Origin: Gemmatimonadota bacterium
GTDB taxonomy: Bacteria > Latescibacterota > UBA2968 > UBA8231
Assembly (NCBI GenBank): GCA_009845645.1
Contig: VXZF01000375.1
Location: forward strand, 1 to 6,484
Length of the DNA: 6,484 nt
Direction of reading: 5' to 3'
Below the pieces are notes generated by a model. It did no database searches and was not told the origin of the DNA. It was given only the letters and a program-made list of their open reading frames with translations. A program made the translations under genes and the position numbers. Below, in pieces: positions 1 to 5,994 of this stretch (position 1 is its first letter; every line of letters starts with the position of its first letter).

Positions 1-50
1 TGTACGAGCGCCGGCACGGCTCGCGCGAAGGGCTCGACGAGTATCTCGCC
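1..50 (+). repeat. Paralogous repeat, copy A (pairs with 2386-2435)
   Basis: Bases 1-50 align without gaps to 2386-2435 with 47 of 50 identical; the differences are at window positions 14, 33 and 50. Both copies are in the same codon phase and encode the end of the TPR region. Similarity stops abruptly after base 50. The copy probably extends leftward beyond the window, so this is the visible edge of a larger duplicated segment. Confidence 0.9.
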
Positions 51-548
51 GTGTTCTACGAGCGGGATAGGTCCCAAAGACATCAACGGATTCTGGCATC
101 ACGGCTCGATACGGCCCGCACCTACGAATCGTTTATCCTGCCCAAGCTCGACGGAGAGCAGGTCGATTCCGCCAAACTCGATGGCAAGATCGCCGTTCTT
201 CACTTCTGGGGGACTTGGTGTGGCCCCTGCGTGGCAGAACTGCCCGAGTATCAGAAGTTCCACGTGCGCTATCTGGACGACTCCGCAGTGGAAGTGATCT
301 CCATCAGCAACGACAAGTCGCGCGACGTGCTCGATAGGTTCATGGTGGAGAATGAATACGATTTTACCGTCTTGGTGGACGACGGATACGTGCAAAAGGC
401 CGGTATCAATGGTTGGCCCACGACTTGGTTTGTCGATGGCGACGGCTATATCCAGTTCGTCAAAATGGGGGGGAGCAGCGACTCGCATCTGGAGGAGGAG
501 TTCGCATGGATCGTCGAGGCACTGCGCGGTGCCCAGGAGAGCCCTTAG
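1..548 (+). CDS. C-terminal part of a TPR protein with a TlpA/thioredoxin-like domain (5' end outside window)
   Basis: The frame is open from the left edge (first whole codon at base 3) to the TAG at 546-548, so the start lies upstream. The first 16 residues, YERRHGSREGLDEYLA, match residues 560-575 of the TPR/dehydrogenase gene at 711 with one change (L for F), which marks this as the end of a homologous TPR region. After a short basic linker comes a thioredoxin fold of the TlpA/ResA type: a beta-strand leading into WCGPC (bases 216-230) with both cysteines, then a strand-helix segment, then GWPTTWFVDGDG carrying the expected cis-proline (codon 417-419). Family knowledge: such domains are usually exported thiol-disulfide oxidoreductases that reduce or isomerise disulfides outside the cytoplasm. 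Export cannot be checked here because the N-terminus is missing. A hairpin terminator follows 51 bases after the stop. The thioredoxin call is firm; the whole-protein architecture is inferred from the paralogue. Confidence 0.88.
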   Translation, partial: YERRHGSREGLDEYLAVFYERDRSQRHQRILASRLDTARTYESFILPKLDGEQVDSAKLDGKIAVLHFWGTWCGPCVAELPEYQKFHVRYLDDSAVEVISISNDKSRDVLDRFMVENEYDFTVLVDDGYVQKAGINGWPTTWFVDGDGYIQFVKMGGSSDSHLEEEFAWIVEALRGAQESP

Positions 549-598
549 TACCCTGAGGCGCAAGTTATTGGGCACGGACATGGGTAGTCGGCGATAAA

Positions 599-641
599 GC
601 GGCGGACGGATTGATCCAATACTGTCCGCCGCAACCTTTTT
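599..641 (+). terminator. Rho-independent terminator-like hairpin after the thioredoxin gene
   Basis: Arm GCGGCGGAC (599-607) pairs perfectly with GTCCGCCGC (624-632). The stem extends by a G-T wobble (608/623) and a G-C pair (609/622). Inside it ATTG (610-613) can pair with CAAT (617-620) around a 3-base loop, leaving a single bulged A at 621. A run of five T follows at 637-641, four bases after the stem. The position, 51 bases after the stop at 548 and 70 bases before the next start, suits a terminator. The slightly displaced T-run lowers certainty, so it could also be an mRNA-stabilising hairpin. Confidence 0.65.
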
Positions 642-647
642 ACGAGT

Positions 648-677
648 TTGAACGTCAAAATCCCGTTTCCTTATGTT
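648..677 (+). promoter_or_regulatory. Weak sigma70-like promoter candidate upstream of the TPR/dehydrogenase gene
   Basis: TTGAAC (648-653) and TATGTT (672-677) are separated by 18 bases, and each matches four of six consensus positions. The pair lies just after the hairpin terminator and 33 bases before the ATG at 711, where a promoter for the second gene would be needed. The 8-mer GTTTGAAC occurs twice here, at 646-653 and 675-682, so the -35 candidate sits inside one copy. A pair this weak can occur by chance. Confidence 0.3.
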
Positions 678-701
678 TGAACAACAGGGCCTCAAACCAC
701 C

Positions 702-705
702 GGAG
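702..705 (+). promoter_or_regulatory. Ribosome binding site for the gene at 711
   Basis: GGAG at 702-705 sits five bases before the ATG at 711. It supports this start over the in-frame ATG at codon 16, which would remove most of the hydrophobic export segment. Confidence 0.65.
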
Positions 706-710
706 TTGCC

Positions 711-3692
711 ATGTCTGTCCAGCCTACTCACGCAATCGGCAGTCTCGTCGGATTGATGTTGAGCGTCAGCATCTGCATCGCAAGCGAAACCGAGCAACCC
801 TACTCGCCCCAAGAGCTAAAAGCGGCAAAAGCCAAGCTGCGCGAACACAATCGGTTGTGGACGTTCGAGGAGGGAGCCATCCTCGGCCGTGAATGGACTA
901 GCCGCGCACCGGAGGACGCCGAACTACGGGCACTCTACGCGCGTCAGCTAGAGGGGCAGTTGGACGGGCGCCGAGAGATCCAAGAGCAAGCCGACGCGAT
1001 CTTGGAACGGGAGCCGGACAACCCGTGGGGACTCTACGCGCAAGCACTCGCGTTTCTGACGGACTGGCAGCATTTCGGCGAGGCGGCCGAGTCTAGCTTG
1101 CGCGCTTGGAGGCTGCTGCCCCAGCCGGAGTTCGCCGCGACATACCTTCAGACGCTTCGATTCAGAAACACGGAAGCGGGAATGGCATTTTTGGACTCCC
1201 TAGATGCGGCGACGCTCCAGCACCCCGAAATCCTCCATGCCCGCGCGGAACTCGAGTACCGGGCACAGTACTCGCTGAATAATCCCGCCTATGCGGACAC
1301 GAGCCTAGCTACTCTGGCCACGCTGCGAACGCGTTGGCCCGACCACGTCAGCGGCTACCTCAGCGCCGCGCAACAGCTACACCGGTCCGACAAGCCACAG
1401 GAAGCACTCCCGCTGATCAAAGAGGCCATTAGTCTCTCCCCAAGCTCCGCGGATGTGCGCTACTTGCATTGGCAAATTCTCAACGAGACGGATCAGCTCC
1501 CCGCTGACGAGCGACGCGCCGCCATTGAGGCCAGCATCGCCGCCTATCGGCAGGCCGTGCCGGAAACCATACGCGGCCTCGCCCTACTTACCATGGCTTA
1601 TAGAAACGTACTCGAGGACGAAGAGCAGGCCGCGGCGTTCGAGGCGAAGCTGATGGCGCAGGCTCCCGCGAGTTGGCATGCGTCGCGGGTCCACCAAGAG
1701 AAGTTCCGACGGGAGTATCAACGCTTACAGTCCGAGTTGGAGCGCATCGTCCGCAGGGACGCGCCCGAGTACCAAAATCGGCTTCGCCTCATCTGCGACG
1801 CGGCCTATAGGTTCCTCGAAAAACCCCTCTACGACGATAGCTTCCGCGAGGGGCCGTACCGAGCGCTTCTTAGCTCCCTAAGCGCCATGAACCCGGTTCC
1901 GGCCGAGGAACTCGCCGAGGCGGTGCGCGGCTTGGTCCGGTACGGGCGACAGCCCAACCCGTACGTAACGTACGGTGCCCTTATCTTGATGACTGATCGC
2001 ACGCCTTACGCCGAGGAGGCGGCCGAAATCGCTCAGGGTGTCATACAAGCCATGCTCGATAGGGCCGAAGAGGATACGCGGGGAGAGGGTCGGATGAACT
2101 TCTACTTGGGCCTCATCTACGACGCCCTCGGGTGGGCACTCTACAAAGCGGGTCGCGTCGAGGAAGGCCGCAACGAGATCGAGCGGGCGCTGAAGTTTTC
2201 GCAGAGAAACACCCGTGCGCACTATCACTTAGGCCAGATGTTCGAGCACATGGCGACCGAGGCCGAAGCTCGGGATGCAGCCGAGACAGCCGACACTTGG
2301 CTCGACAAGGCCGCGGACGCCTATCTCGCCGGCCTCGAAGTCCGAGGCTGGGGACCCAACCCCTGCCAAGCGGCCTTAGCCGCGCTGTACGAGCGCCGAC
2401 ACGGCTCGCGCGAAGGGTTCGACGAGTATCTCGCTACGCTCCGCGGCGAGGACGCTCCCAGTCAAATCCGCTTAACGCCCAAGATCGACCTCCACCTCGA
2501 ACCAACGCCGGTCGAAGGGCTCCCCGACCGCACGCTCAACCTCCCGCCCGGCTTTAAGGTCAAACTCTTCTCCGACCAAGTAGATAAAGCTCGCTTCATG
2601 GCTTGGGACGACCAAGGCGTCCTACACGTGGCCAACATGAAGCCTCAGAGTACATGGAACCCGGTCCCCGGCCGCCAAAGCACAGTGTTGGCCTTGCCCG
2701 ACAAAGACGGCGATGGCCGCGCCGACACCGTTTACAAAGCGGTCGATGACCTTAACTGGCCCCACGGCATCGCCTTCTACCAAGGGGCGCTCTTTGTCGC
2801 CGACGACGATGCGATCTACCGCCTCGAAGACCGCGACGCAGACGGCTTTTACGAGGAGCGTACCGTCTTCGCCGAGGTGCCCGGTTTTATGGGTCGTCCC
2901 GTTGAGCACGTAACCCATACGCTGGTCTTCGACGAGTCCAACGACAAGCTCTACTTCCACATTGGCTCAGGTTGCGACGTCTGCCGCGAAGACGACCCGG
3001 AGCGGTCCACCGTCATGCAAATAAACACCGATGGCACGGGCCGACGGATTTTTGCCGCTGGGCTGCGCAATGCCATCGGCCTCGCCTTGCACCCGGTCAC
3101 CGGCGAACTCTGGGCTGCCAACACCGGGCACGACCGCGAAGGCCCAGATCGACCGCCGGAGTGGATCACCCCCCTGCGCGACGGTGGCTTCTATGGCTGG
3201 CCGTTGGCGTACGGGGACAAAGTCTGGACCGATTTCTCCTCCTACGGAAGGTCCATCTTGCCGCTGACTGCTGCCGATTCGCTGTTAGTTGCCAATATGG
3301 ATACTCCAGCCGTCCTCATCCCCGCCCACTTGGCACCCATGGCGCTGCACTTCTACACGCACGACCAGTTCCCGCCCCAGTACAAACACGCCGCGTTTGT
3401 CGCCTGCCGCGCCGGAGCTTTGGGCAACGATCCCGGCTACAAGGTCATGGTGCTCTTTGCCGAGCCAGATGGCTCCAACGCCCACGTCGCCGACTTTCTC
3501 ACCGGCTTCCGGCTCGATTCCGACGAGGACAACGGGGATTCCGGCTTGAGTAGGTTATTCGGTTTTTTCTCTTTTAATCCCCGTAACGTGTGGGGTAAGC
3601 CGGTTGGGCTTACTACCGACGAGGCAGGACATCTCTACTTGACCAGCGACGAAATCACCCAAGCCATCTTCCGCATTGAGGCCAGCCCCTGA
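711..3692 (+). CDS. Exported TPR protein fused to a PQQ-type glucose/sorbosone dehydrogenase beta-propeller
   Basis: A 993-residue protein. Residues 9-24 are a hydrophobic export segment, probably cleaved near 24-25, although the N-terminus has no Lys or Arg. Residues about 50-575 are helical with TPR-like repeats, clearest at about 211-245 and 465-548. Residues about 608-992 match the glucose/sorbosone dehydrogenase family: LPPGFKVKLF at the domain start, acidic loops DKDGDG (664-669) and DRDADG (707-712), PHGIAF (684-689), THTLVF with His736, IGSGCDVC with Cys755 and Cys758, GLRNAIGLALHP with Arg786-Asn787, GGFYGWP (825-831), PAHLAPMALHFY (871-882) and a final PVGL...LYLTSD strand. By family analogy His736 and Arg786-Asn787 correspond to the catalytic base and PQQ-contacting pair of soluble glucose dehydrogenase. 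The inferred role is periplasmic or surface oxidation of a sugar or related alcohol/aldehyde using PQQ, with TPRs for partner binding. Substrate and cofactor are unproven, and a non-catalytic propeller is possible. The upstream gene is a paralogue with a different C-terminal module. Confidence 0.88.
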   Translation: MSVQPTHAIGSLVGLMLSVSICIASETEQPYSPQELKAAKAKLREHNRLWTFEEGAILGREWTSRAPEDAELRALYARQLEGQLDGRREIQEQADAILEREPDNPWGLYAQALAFLTDWQHFGEAAESSLRAWRLLPQPEFAATYLQTLRFRNTEAGMAFLDSLDAATLQHPEILHARAELEYRAQYSLNNPAYADTSLATLATLRTRWPDHVSGYLSAAQQLHRSDKPQEALPLIKEAISLSPSSADVRYLHWQILNETDQLPADERRAAIEASIAAYRQAVPETIRGLALLTMAYRNVLEDEEQAAAFEAKLMAQAPASWHASRVHQEKFRREYQRLQSELERIVRRDAPEYQNRLRLICDAAYRFLEKPLYDDSFREGPYRALLSSLSAMNPVPAEELAEAVRGLVRYGRQPNPYVTYGALILMTDRTPYAEEAAEIAQGVIQAMLDRAEEDTRGEGRMNFYLGLIYDALGWALYKAGRVEEGRNEIERALKFSQRNTRAHYHLGQMFEHMATEAEARDAAETADTWLDKAADAYLAGLEVRGWGPNPCQAALAALYERRHGSREGFDEYLATLRGEDAPSQIRLTPKIDLHLEPTPVEGLPDRTLNLPPGFKVKLFSDQVDKARFMAWDDQGVLHVANMKPQSTWNPVPGRQSTVLALPDKDGDGRADTVYKAVDDLNWPHGIAFYQGALFVADDDAIYRLEDRDADGFYEERTVFAEVPGFMGRPVEHVTHTLVFDESNDKLYFHIGSGCDVCREDDPERSTVMQINTDGTGRRIFAAGLRNAIGLALHPVTGELWAANTGHDREGPDRPPEWITPLRDGGFYGWPLAYGDKVWTDFSSYGRSILPLTAADSLLVANMDTPAVLIPAHLAPMALHFYTHDQFPPQYKHAAFVACRAGALGNDPGYKVMVLFAEPDGSNAHVADFLTGFRLDSDEDNGDSGLSRLFGFFSFNPRNVWGKPVGLTTDEAGHLYLTSDEITQAIFRIEASP
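2386..2435 (+). repeat. Paralogous repeat, copy B (pairs with 1-50)
   Basis: This segment encodes residues 560-575 (YERRHGSREGFDEYLA), at the end of the TPR region and just before the linker to the propeller. It is 47/50 identical to the left window edge. Downstream sequences of the two genes are unrelated, which makes base 2435 the visible breakpoint between shared and swapped modules. Confidence 0.9.
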
Positions 3693-3939
3693 ATTAAGTG
3701 AAACACCTCCCACTCATCGCTATCTCGAAGCGCTACAGAACTATCGCAGAAAGCACGCCAGTAAGACTTTTCCGTACAGCGCAGAAGATCTGCGGCTACC
3801 TATCGCGCTATACCAGCTTCGCCAGCAAGCAACGGCGGACGGGCGGGCGGTCACACATCTCGATAGCGCCGCAGCATTTCTGTTTGCGTCGAAGAATGAA
3901 GCCGCGAGAAAAATACTGCTTCGGGACGCCATTGACTAG
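3676..3939 (+). CDS. Possible small unrecognised gene or gene remnant (87 codons)
   Basis: I do not recognise this product. The frame fills most of the 296-base gap between the dehydrogenase fusion and the dioxygenase and ends at TAG 3937-3939. The translation has normal soluble-protein composition, with segments such as RYLEALQNYRRKHA and EDLRLPIALYQLRQQA that look helical and mix acidic, basic and hydrophobic residues. The competing frame 3698-3964 is rich in Arg, Ser and Cys, like a shadow frame. Against a live gene: the only upstream start is TTG 3676, which overlaps the preceding gene by 17 bases and has no ribosome binding site, and no in-frame ATG or GTG exists. Third codon positions also look less GC-rich than in the neighbours. 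It may be the 3' remnant of a decayed gene or chance coding-like sequence. Confidence 0.3.
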   Translation: MRPAPELSETPPTHRYLEALQNYRRKHASKTFPYSAEDLRLPIALYQLRQQATADGRAVTHLDSAAAFLFASKNEAARKILLRDAID

Positions 3940-3960
3940 AGCGAACAGAGGAAATACCCT
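3932..3960 (+). promoter_or_regulatory. Weak promoter candidate upstream of the dioxygenase gene
   Basis: TTGACT (3932-3937, five of six -35 positions) is followed after 17 bases by TACCCT (3955-3960, three of six -10 positions). This would start transcription about 20 bases before the ATG at 3989 and drive the three-gene right block. The -10 element is poor, so the call is tentative. Confidence 0.28.
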
Positions 3961-3978
3961 TTGACGACCCTTTCACCC

Positions 3979-3982
3979 GGAG
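3979..3982 (+). promoter_or_regulatory. Ribosome binding site for the dioxygenase gene
   Basis: GGAG at 3979-3982 is six bases before the ATG at 3989. An out-of-frame ATG at 3984 lies only one base after the motif and is not the start. Confidence 0.65.
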
Positions 3983-3988
3983 CATGTC

Positions 3989-4963
3989 ATGGGCCTAACC
4001 ACTGCCGAACGCCAGCAATTCCACGACCTCGGCTACGTAGTCAAAGAAGACATCTACTCCCAAGCCGATCTCCAACCCCTCAAAGACGGCCTCACCGCTG
4101 TCATTGACCAGACGTGTGCCGACTTGCAAGAAGAAGGGCTGCTCGGCGCGGAAACCTTTGCCGCCGAACCCTTTGAAACCCGGCTCGGTGCTCTCTTCAA
4201 AGCCGATGTCGAAGTCGGCGAGCGCGTGACTCGAACGATCATGGGGCACGGCGGCGGCGGCTTTAAAGAACAAGCCATGCTCGACTTTTTGCGCCACCCG
4301 CCGCTCGTCTCCTGCATCGAAAGCCTCGTTGGCCCAGACATCATTGGCTCGTCCGTGTACCGCGTCCGCCCCAAGGCTCCCGGCTACTCGCGTGGGGCCG
4401 TGCCCTGGCACCAAGACTCGGGCTACTTCATGCCTCACTGCGACGGGAGCCTAATCGTGACCTGCTGGATTCCTCTCGTCGATGCCACCATTGAAAACGG
4501 CTGCCTGTACGTCCTCCCCAAATCGCACCGCAGCGGCGTCTATCGCCACTACACCGGCGGGCAAGGCGGGTATCTCGAAATCGCCGGCGAAGACCTGCCG
4601 GCCCCCGAGCCTGTGGCCTGCCCAATGCGCGCCGGGTCAGTGCTCTTTATGACCAATCTCACCCCGCACGCTTCCTTTGAGAACAACACCGATATCGTCC
4701 GCTGGAGCGTCGATCTCCGCTACCAAGACGCCGAGATTCCGAACAACATCGACGAAGACCCCGCAGACTTCGACCCGGAACGCGAGCCGGTCACCATGGC
4801 CTGCTGGCCTGGGGAGGGCGACTTTGTCATCAAAGACGCGCAAAATCCAGCGCGCGAAGTCACCGACATCGCCAAATTCAAGGAAATCCGCACCCGCTAC
4901 GAACAGACCCCCGTACGCAACCCCGGCCGCGGCTGGACCCCTTTCGCCGAACGCCAAGTCTAA
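3989..4963 (+). CDS. Phytanoyl-CoA dioxygenase (PhyH) family Fe(II)/2-oxoglutarate-dependent oxygenase
   Basis: A 324-residue protein, typical in length for bacterial PhyH proteins and without a signal peptide, so cytoplasmic. It begins with the usual family opening, residues 7-18 (ERQQFHDLGYVV). The double-stranded beta-helix core shows the iron triad: VPWHQDSGYF with His141 and Asp143, and TPHASFENN with distal His227. Arg238 (RWSVDLRY), eleven residues after that His, is placed to hold the 2-oxoglutarate C5 carboxylate. ENGCLYVLPKSHRSG (169-183) and RAGSVLFM (214-221) are further family signatures. Family knowledge: these enzymes couple 2-oxoglutarate decarboxylation to hydroxylation of very diverse small molecules (acyl-CoAs, ectoine, phosphonates, amino acids), so the substrate here is unknown. 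The C-terminal part (about 250-324) is polar and continues past the core. The gene is followed after 12 bases by the barrel protein and probably starts that operon. Confidence 0.9.
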   Translation: MGLTTAERQQFHDLGYVVKEDIYSQADLQPLKDGLTAVIDQTCADLQEEGLLGAETFAAEPFETRLGALFKADVEVGERVTRTIMGHGGGGFKEQAMLDFLRHPPLVSCIESLVGPDIIGSSVYRVRPKAPGYSRGAVPWHQDSGYFMPHCDGSLIVTCWIPLVDATIENGCLYVLPKSHRSGVYRHYTGGQGGYLEIAGEDLPAPEPVACPMRAGSVLFMTNLTPHASFENNTDIVRWSVDLRYQDAEIPNNIDEDPADFDPEREPVTMACWPGEGDFVIKDAQNPAREVTDIAKFKEIRTRYEQTPVRNPGRGWTPFAERQV

Positions 4964-4968
4964 AGGAA
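4962..4968 (+). promoter_or_regulatory. Ribosome binding site for the TIM-barrel gene
   Basis: AAAGGAA at 4962-4968 overlaps the TAA of the dioxygenase gene and lies seven bases before the ATG at 4976. This tight arrangement supports co-transcription and possibly coupled translation. Confidence 0.7.
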
Positions 4969-4975
4969 CAACGCT

Positions 4976-5980
4976 ATGAAAACCTATCTCGAAGGTTGTG
5001 GCGTCCCTACGACCCATATCGGCCAAGCCGAGATTCCCCGCCTGATTATGGGCATCCATCCCTACGATGGCTGTTCCTACCAGAACAAGAAGCGCGACGC
5101 TGAAAATTTTCGCGCCTTTAGTCGCGTCCAATCCGTCGCCGACGTGCTGCGTTACGCAGTCGAAGAGGGCGGCATCACCGCCGTCCAAGTGGACCACATG
5201 CTGCCCGAACTCGACCGCCTGCACCTGCAAGCGATCTGGGAAACCGAGCAACAAACCGCCACCCAAATCGGCATGGTAGCCTACATCCTAATCCCAGTCA
5301 CCTTGGACGGCGAAATCGTCTCCTATTCCGAGCGCGCCCACTCGACCTTTTACGCCCGCAATGAAGCCCTCGGCGGCGCGGCCTTCCGCGAACACTTCCA
5401 CCGCGACGACATCATCCACTACAACTTAGGCGACACCTTCGACGGCATCGTCACCCCGGAGACTGTGCCACCGTACACAGCAGAGGACGCTGCCCGTTTC
5501 GAGATTGACTACGGCATCCTCGAACAATATCTGGGCTTCTTCGCCGGCTGCGATATCCTCATCGCCGACCCCGGAGCTGAAATCGACCTGCTGGCGATGA
5601 CCGGCCGCTTCGACCTGATCCGCGAGTATTTGGACTTTCTGCGCCAGCGCTTCGACACCGTTATCACCAGCGTCCACCACGCGGGTGTCACCCTACCGCT
5701 CCTCGAAGCCGAAAACATTCCCGTCGATGGCTACCTGACCACCGTCAACGCCCCGGGCACCTTCATGTTCCCCACCCGCGATATGGCCATTGACACGATC
5801 AAAAACGCCAGCAAACCCGTCATCGCCATCAAGCCGCTAGCCGGCGGGCGCTACCTTGGCCACAAGGCATTCGAATATGTGTTCAAAGAGGTAGGCGTCT
5901 CGGCCTCGATGTTTGGGATGGGCACCCTAGGCCAAGTCCGCGAGACTACGCAGGCCGCACGAGAAATTCTGGGAGTTTAA
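4976..5980 (+). CDS. Aldo/keto-reductase-like TIM-barrel protein of unknown activity
   Basis: A 334-residue cytoplasmic protein with alternating strand/helix pattern. Residues 20-32 (IPRLIMGIHPYDG) look like the first barrel strand of aldo/keto-reductase-type proteins. ADVLRYAVEEGGITAVQVDH, GMVAYILIPV, CDILIADPG and DTVITSVHHAG read as later strands. KPVIAIKPLAGGRY (280-293) and the C-terminal GVSASMFGMGTLGQVRETTQAAREIL (307-332) resemble the end of AKR barrels, where the nucleotide normally binds. The Asp/Tyr/Lys/His tetrad of true aldo/keto reductases is not recognisable at the expected places, so the reductase reaction should not be assumed. Several histidines fall at apparent strand ends (His28, His74, His234, His235), which could instead hold a metal or act in acid/base catalysis. 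It lies 12 bases after the PhyH gene and 14 before a HAD phosphatase, so it probably acts on the same metabolite. Fold call moderate, function unknown. Confidence 0.6.
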   Translation: MKTYLEGCGVPTTHIGQAEIPRLIMGIHPYDGCSYQNKKRDAENFRAFSRVQSVADVLRYAVEEGGITAVQVDHMLPELDRLHLQAIWETEQQTATQIGMVAYILIPVTLDGEIVSYSERAHSTFYARNEALGGAAFREHFHRDDIIHYNLGDTFDGIVTPETVPPYTAEDAARFEIDYGILEQYLGFFAGCDILIADPGAEIDLLAMTGRFDLIREYLDFLRQRFDTVITSVHHAGVTLPLLEAENIPVDGYLTTVNAPGTFMFPTRDMAIDTIKNASKPVIAIKPLAGGRYLGHKAFEYVFKEVGVSASMFGMGTLGQVRETTQAAREILGV

Positions 5981-5994
5981 TCTGCTCAAGTAGT

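Noticed and set aside
51..548. GTG at 51 as the true start of the thioredoxin gene
   Set aside because: The frame stays open to the left edge, and the preceding 16 codons match the paralogue at 2388-2435. No ribosome binding site precedes 51.
673..756. Short upstream peptide frame starting at ATG 673 and overlapping the gene at 711
   Set aside because: No ribosome binding site precedes it and the 27-codon product shows no leader-peptide pattern.
99..812. Long minus-strand frame (237 codons)
   Set aside because: It lies antisense to the thioredoxin gene, the terminator and the start of the next gene. Its composition is shadow-like and no motif is recognisable.
3780..3794. Hairpin CGCAGA-AGA-TCTGCG as a terminator for the dehydrogenase fusion
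   Set aside because: The stem is only six pairs and no T-run follows.
3698..3964. Alternative 88-codon frame in the gap before the dioxygenase
   Set aside because: It is rich in Arg, Ser and Cys, like an out-of-frame translation, and lacks a ribosome binding site. The frame at 3676-3939 looks more protein-like.
3995..4438. Minus-strand frame inside the dioxygenase gene
   Set aside because: It overlaps fully with a gene that has a complete iron triad, and its sequence is a mirror of that coding pattern.
4637..5266. Minus-strand frame (209 codons) spanning the dioxygenase/barrel junction
   Set aside because: It is antisense to two well-supported genes and arises from their codon pattern; no motif or ribosome binding site supports it.
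4976..5980. Calling the barrel protein a true aldo/keto reductase
   Set aside because: Only the C-terminal signatures and first strand are AKR-like; the catalytic tetrad cannot be located.
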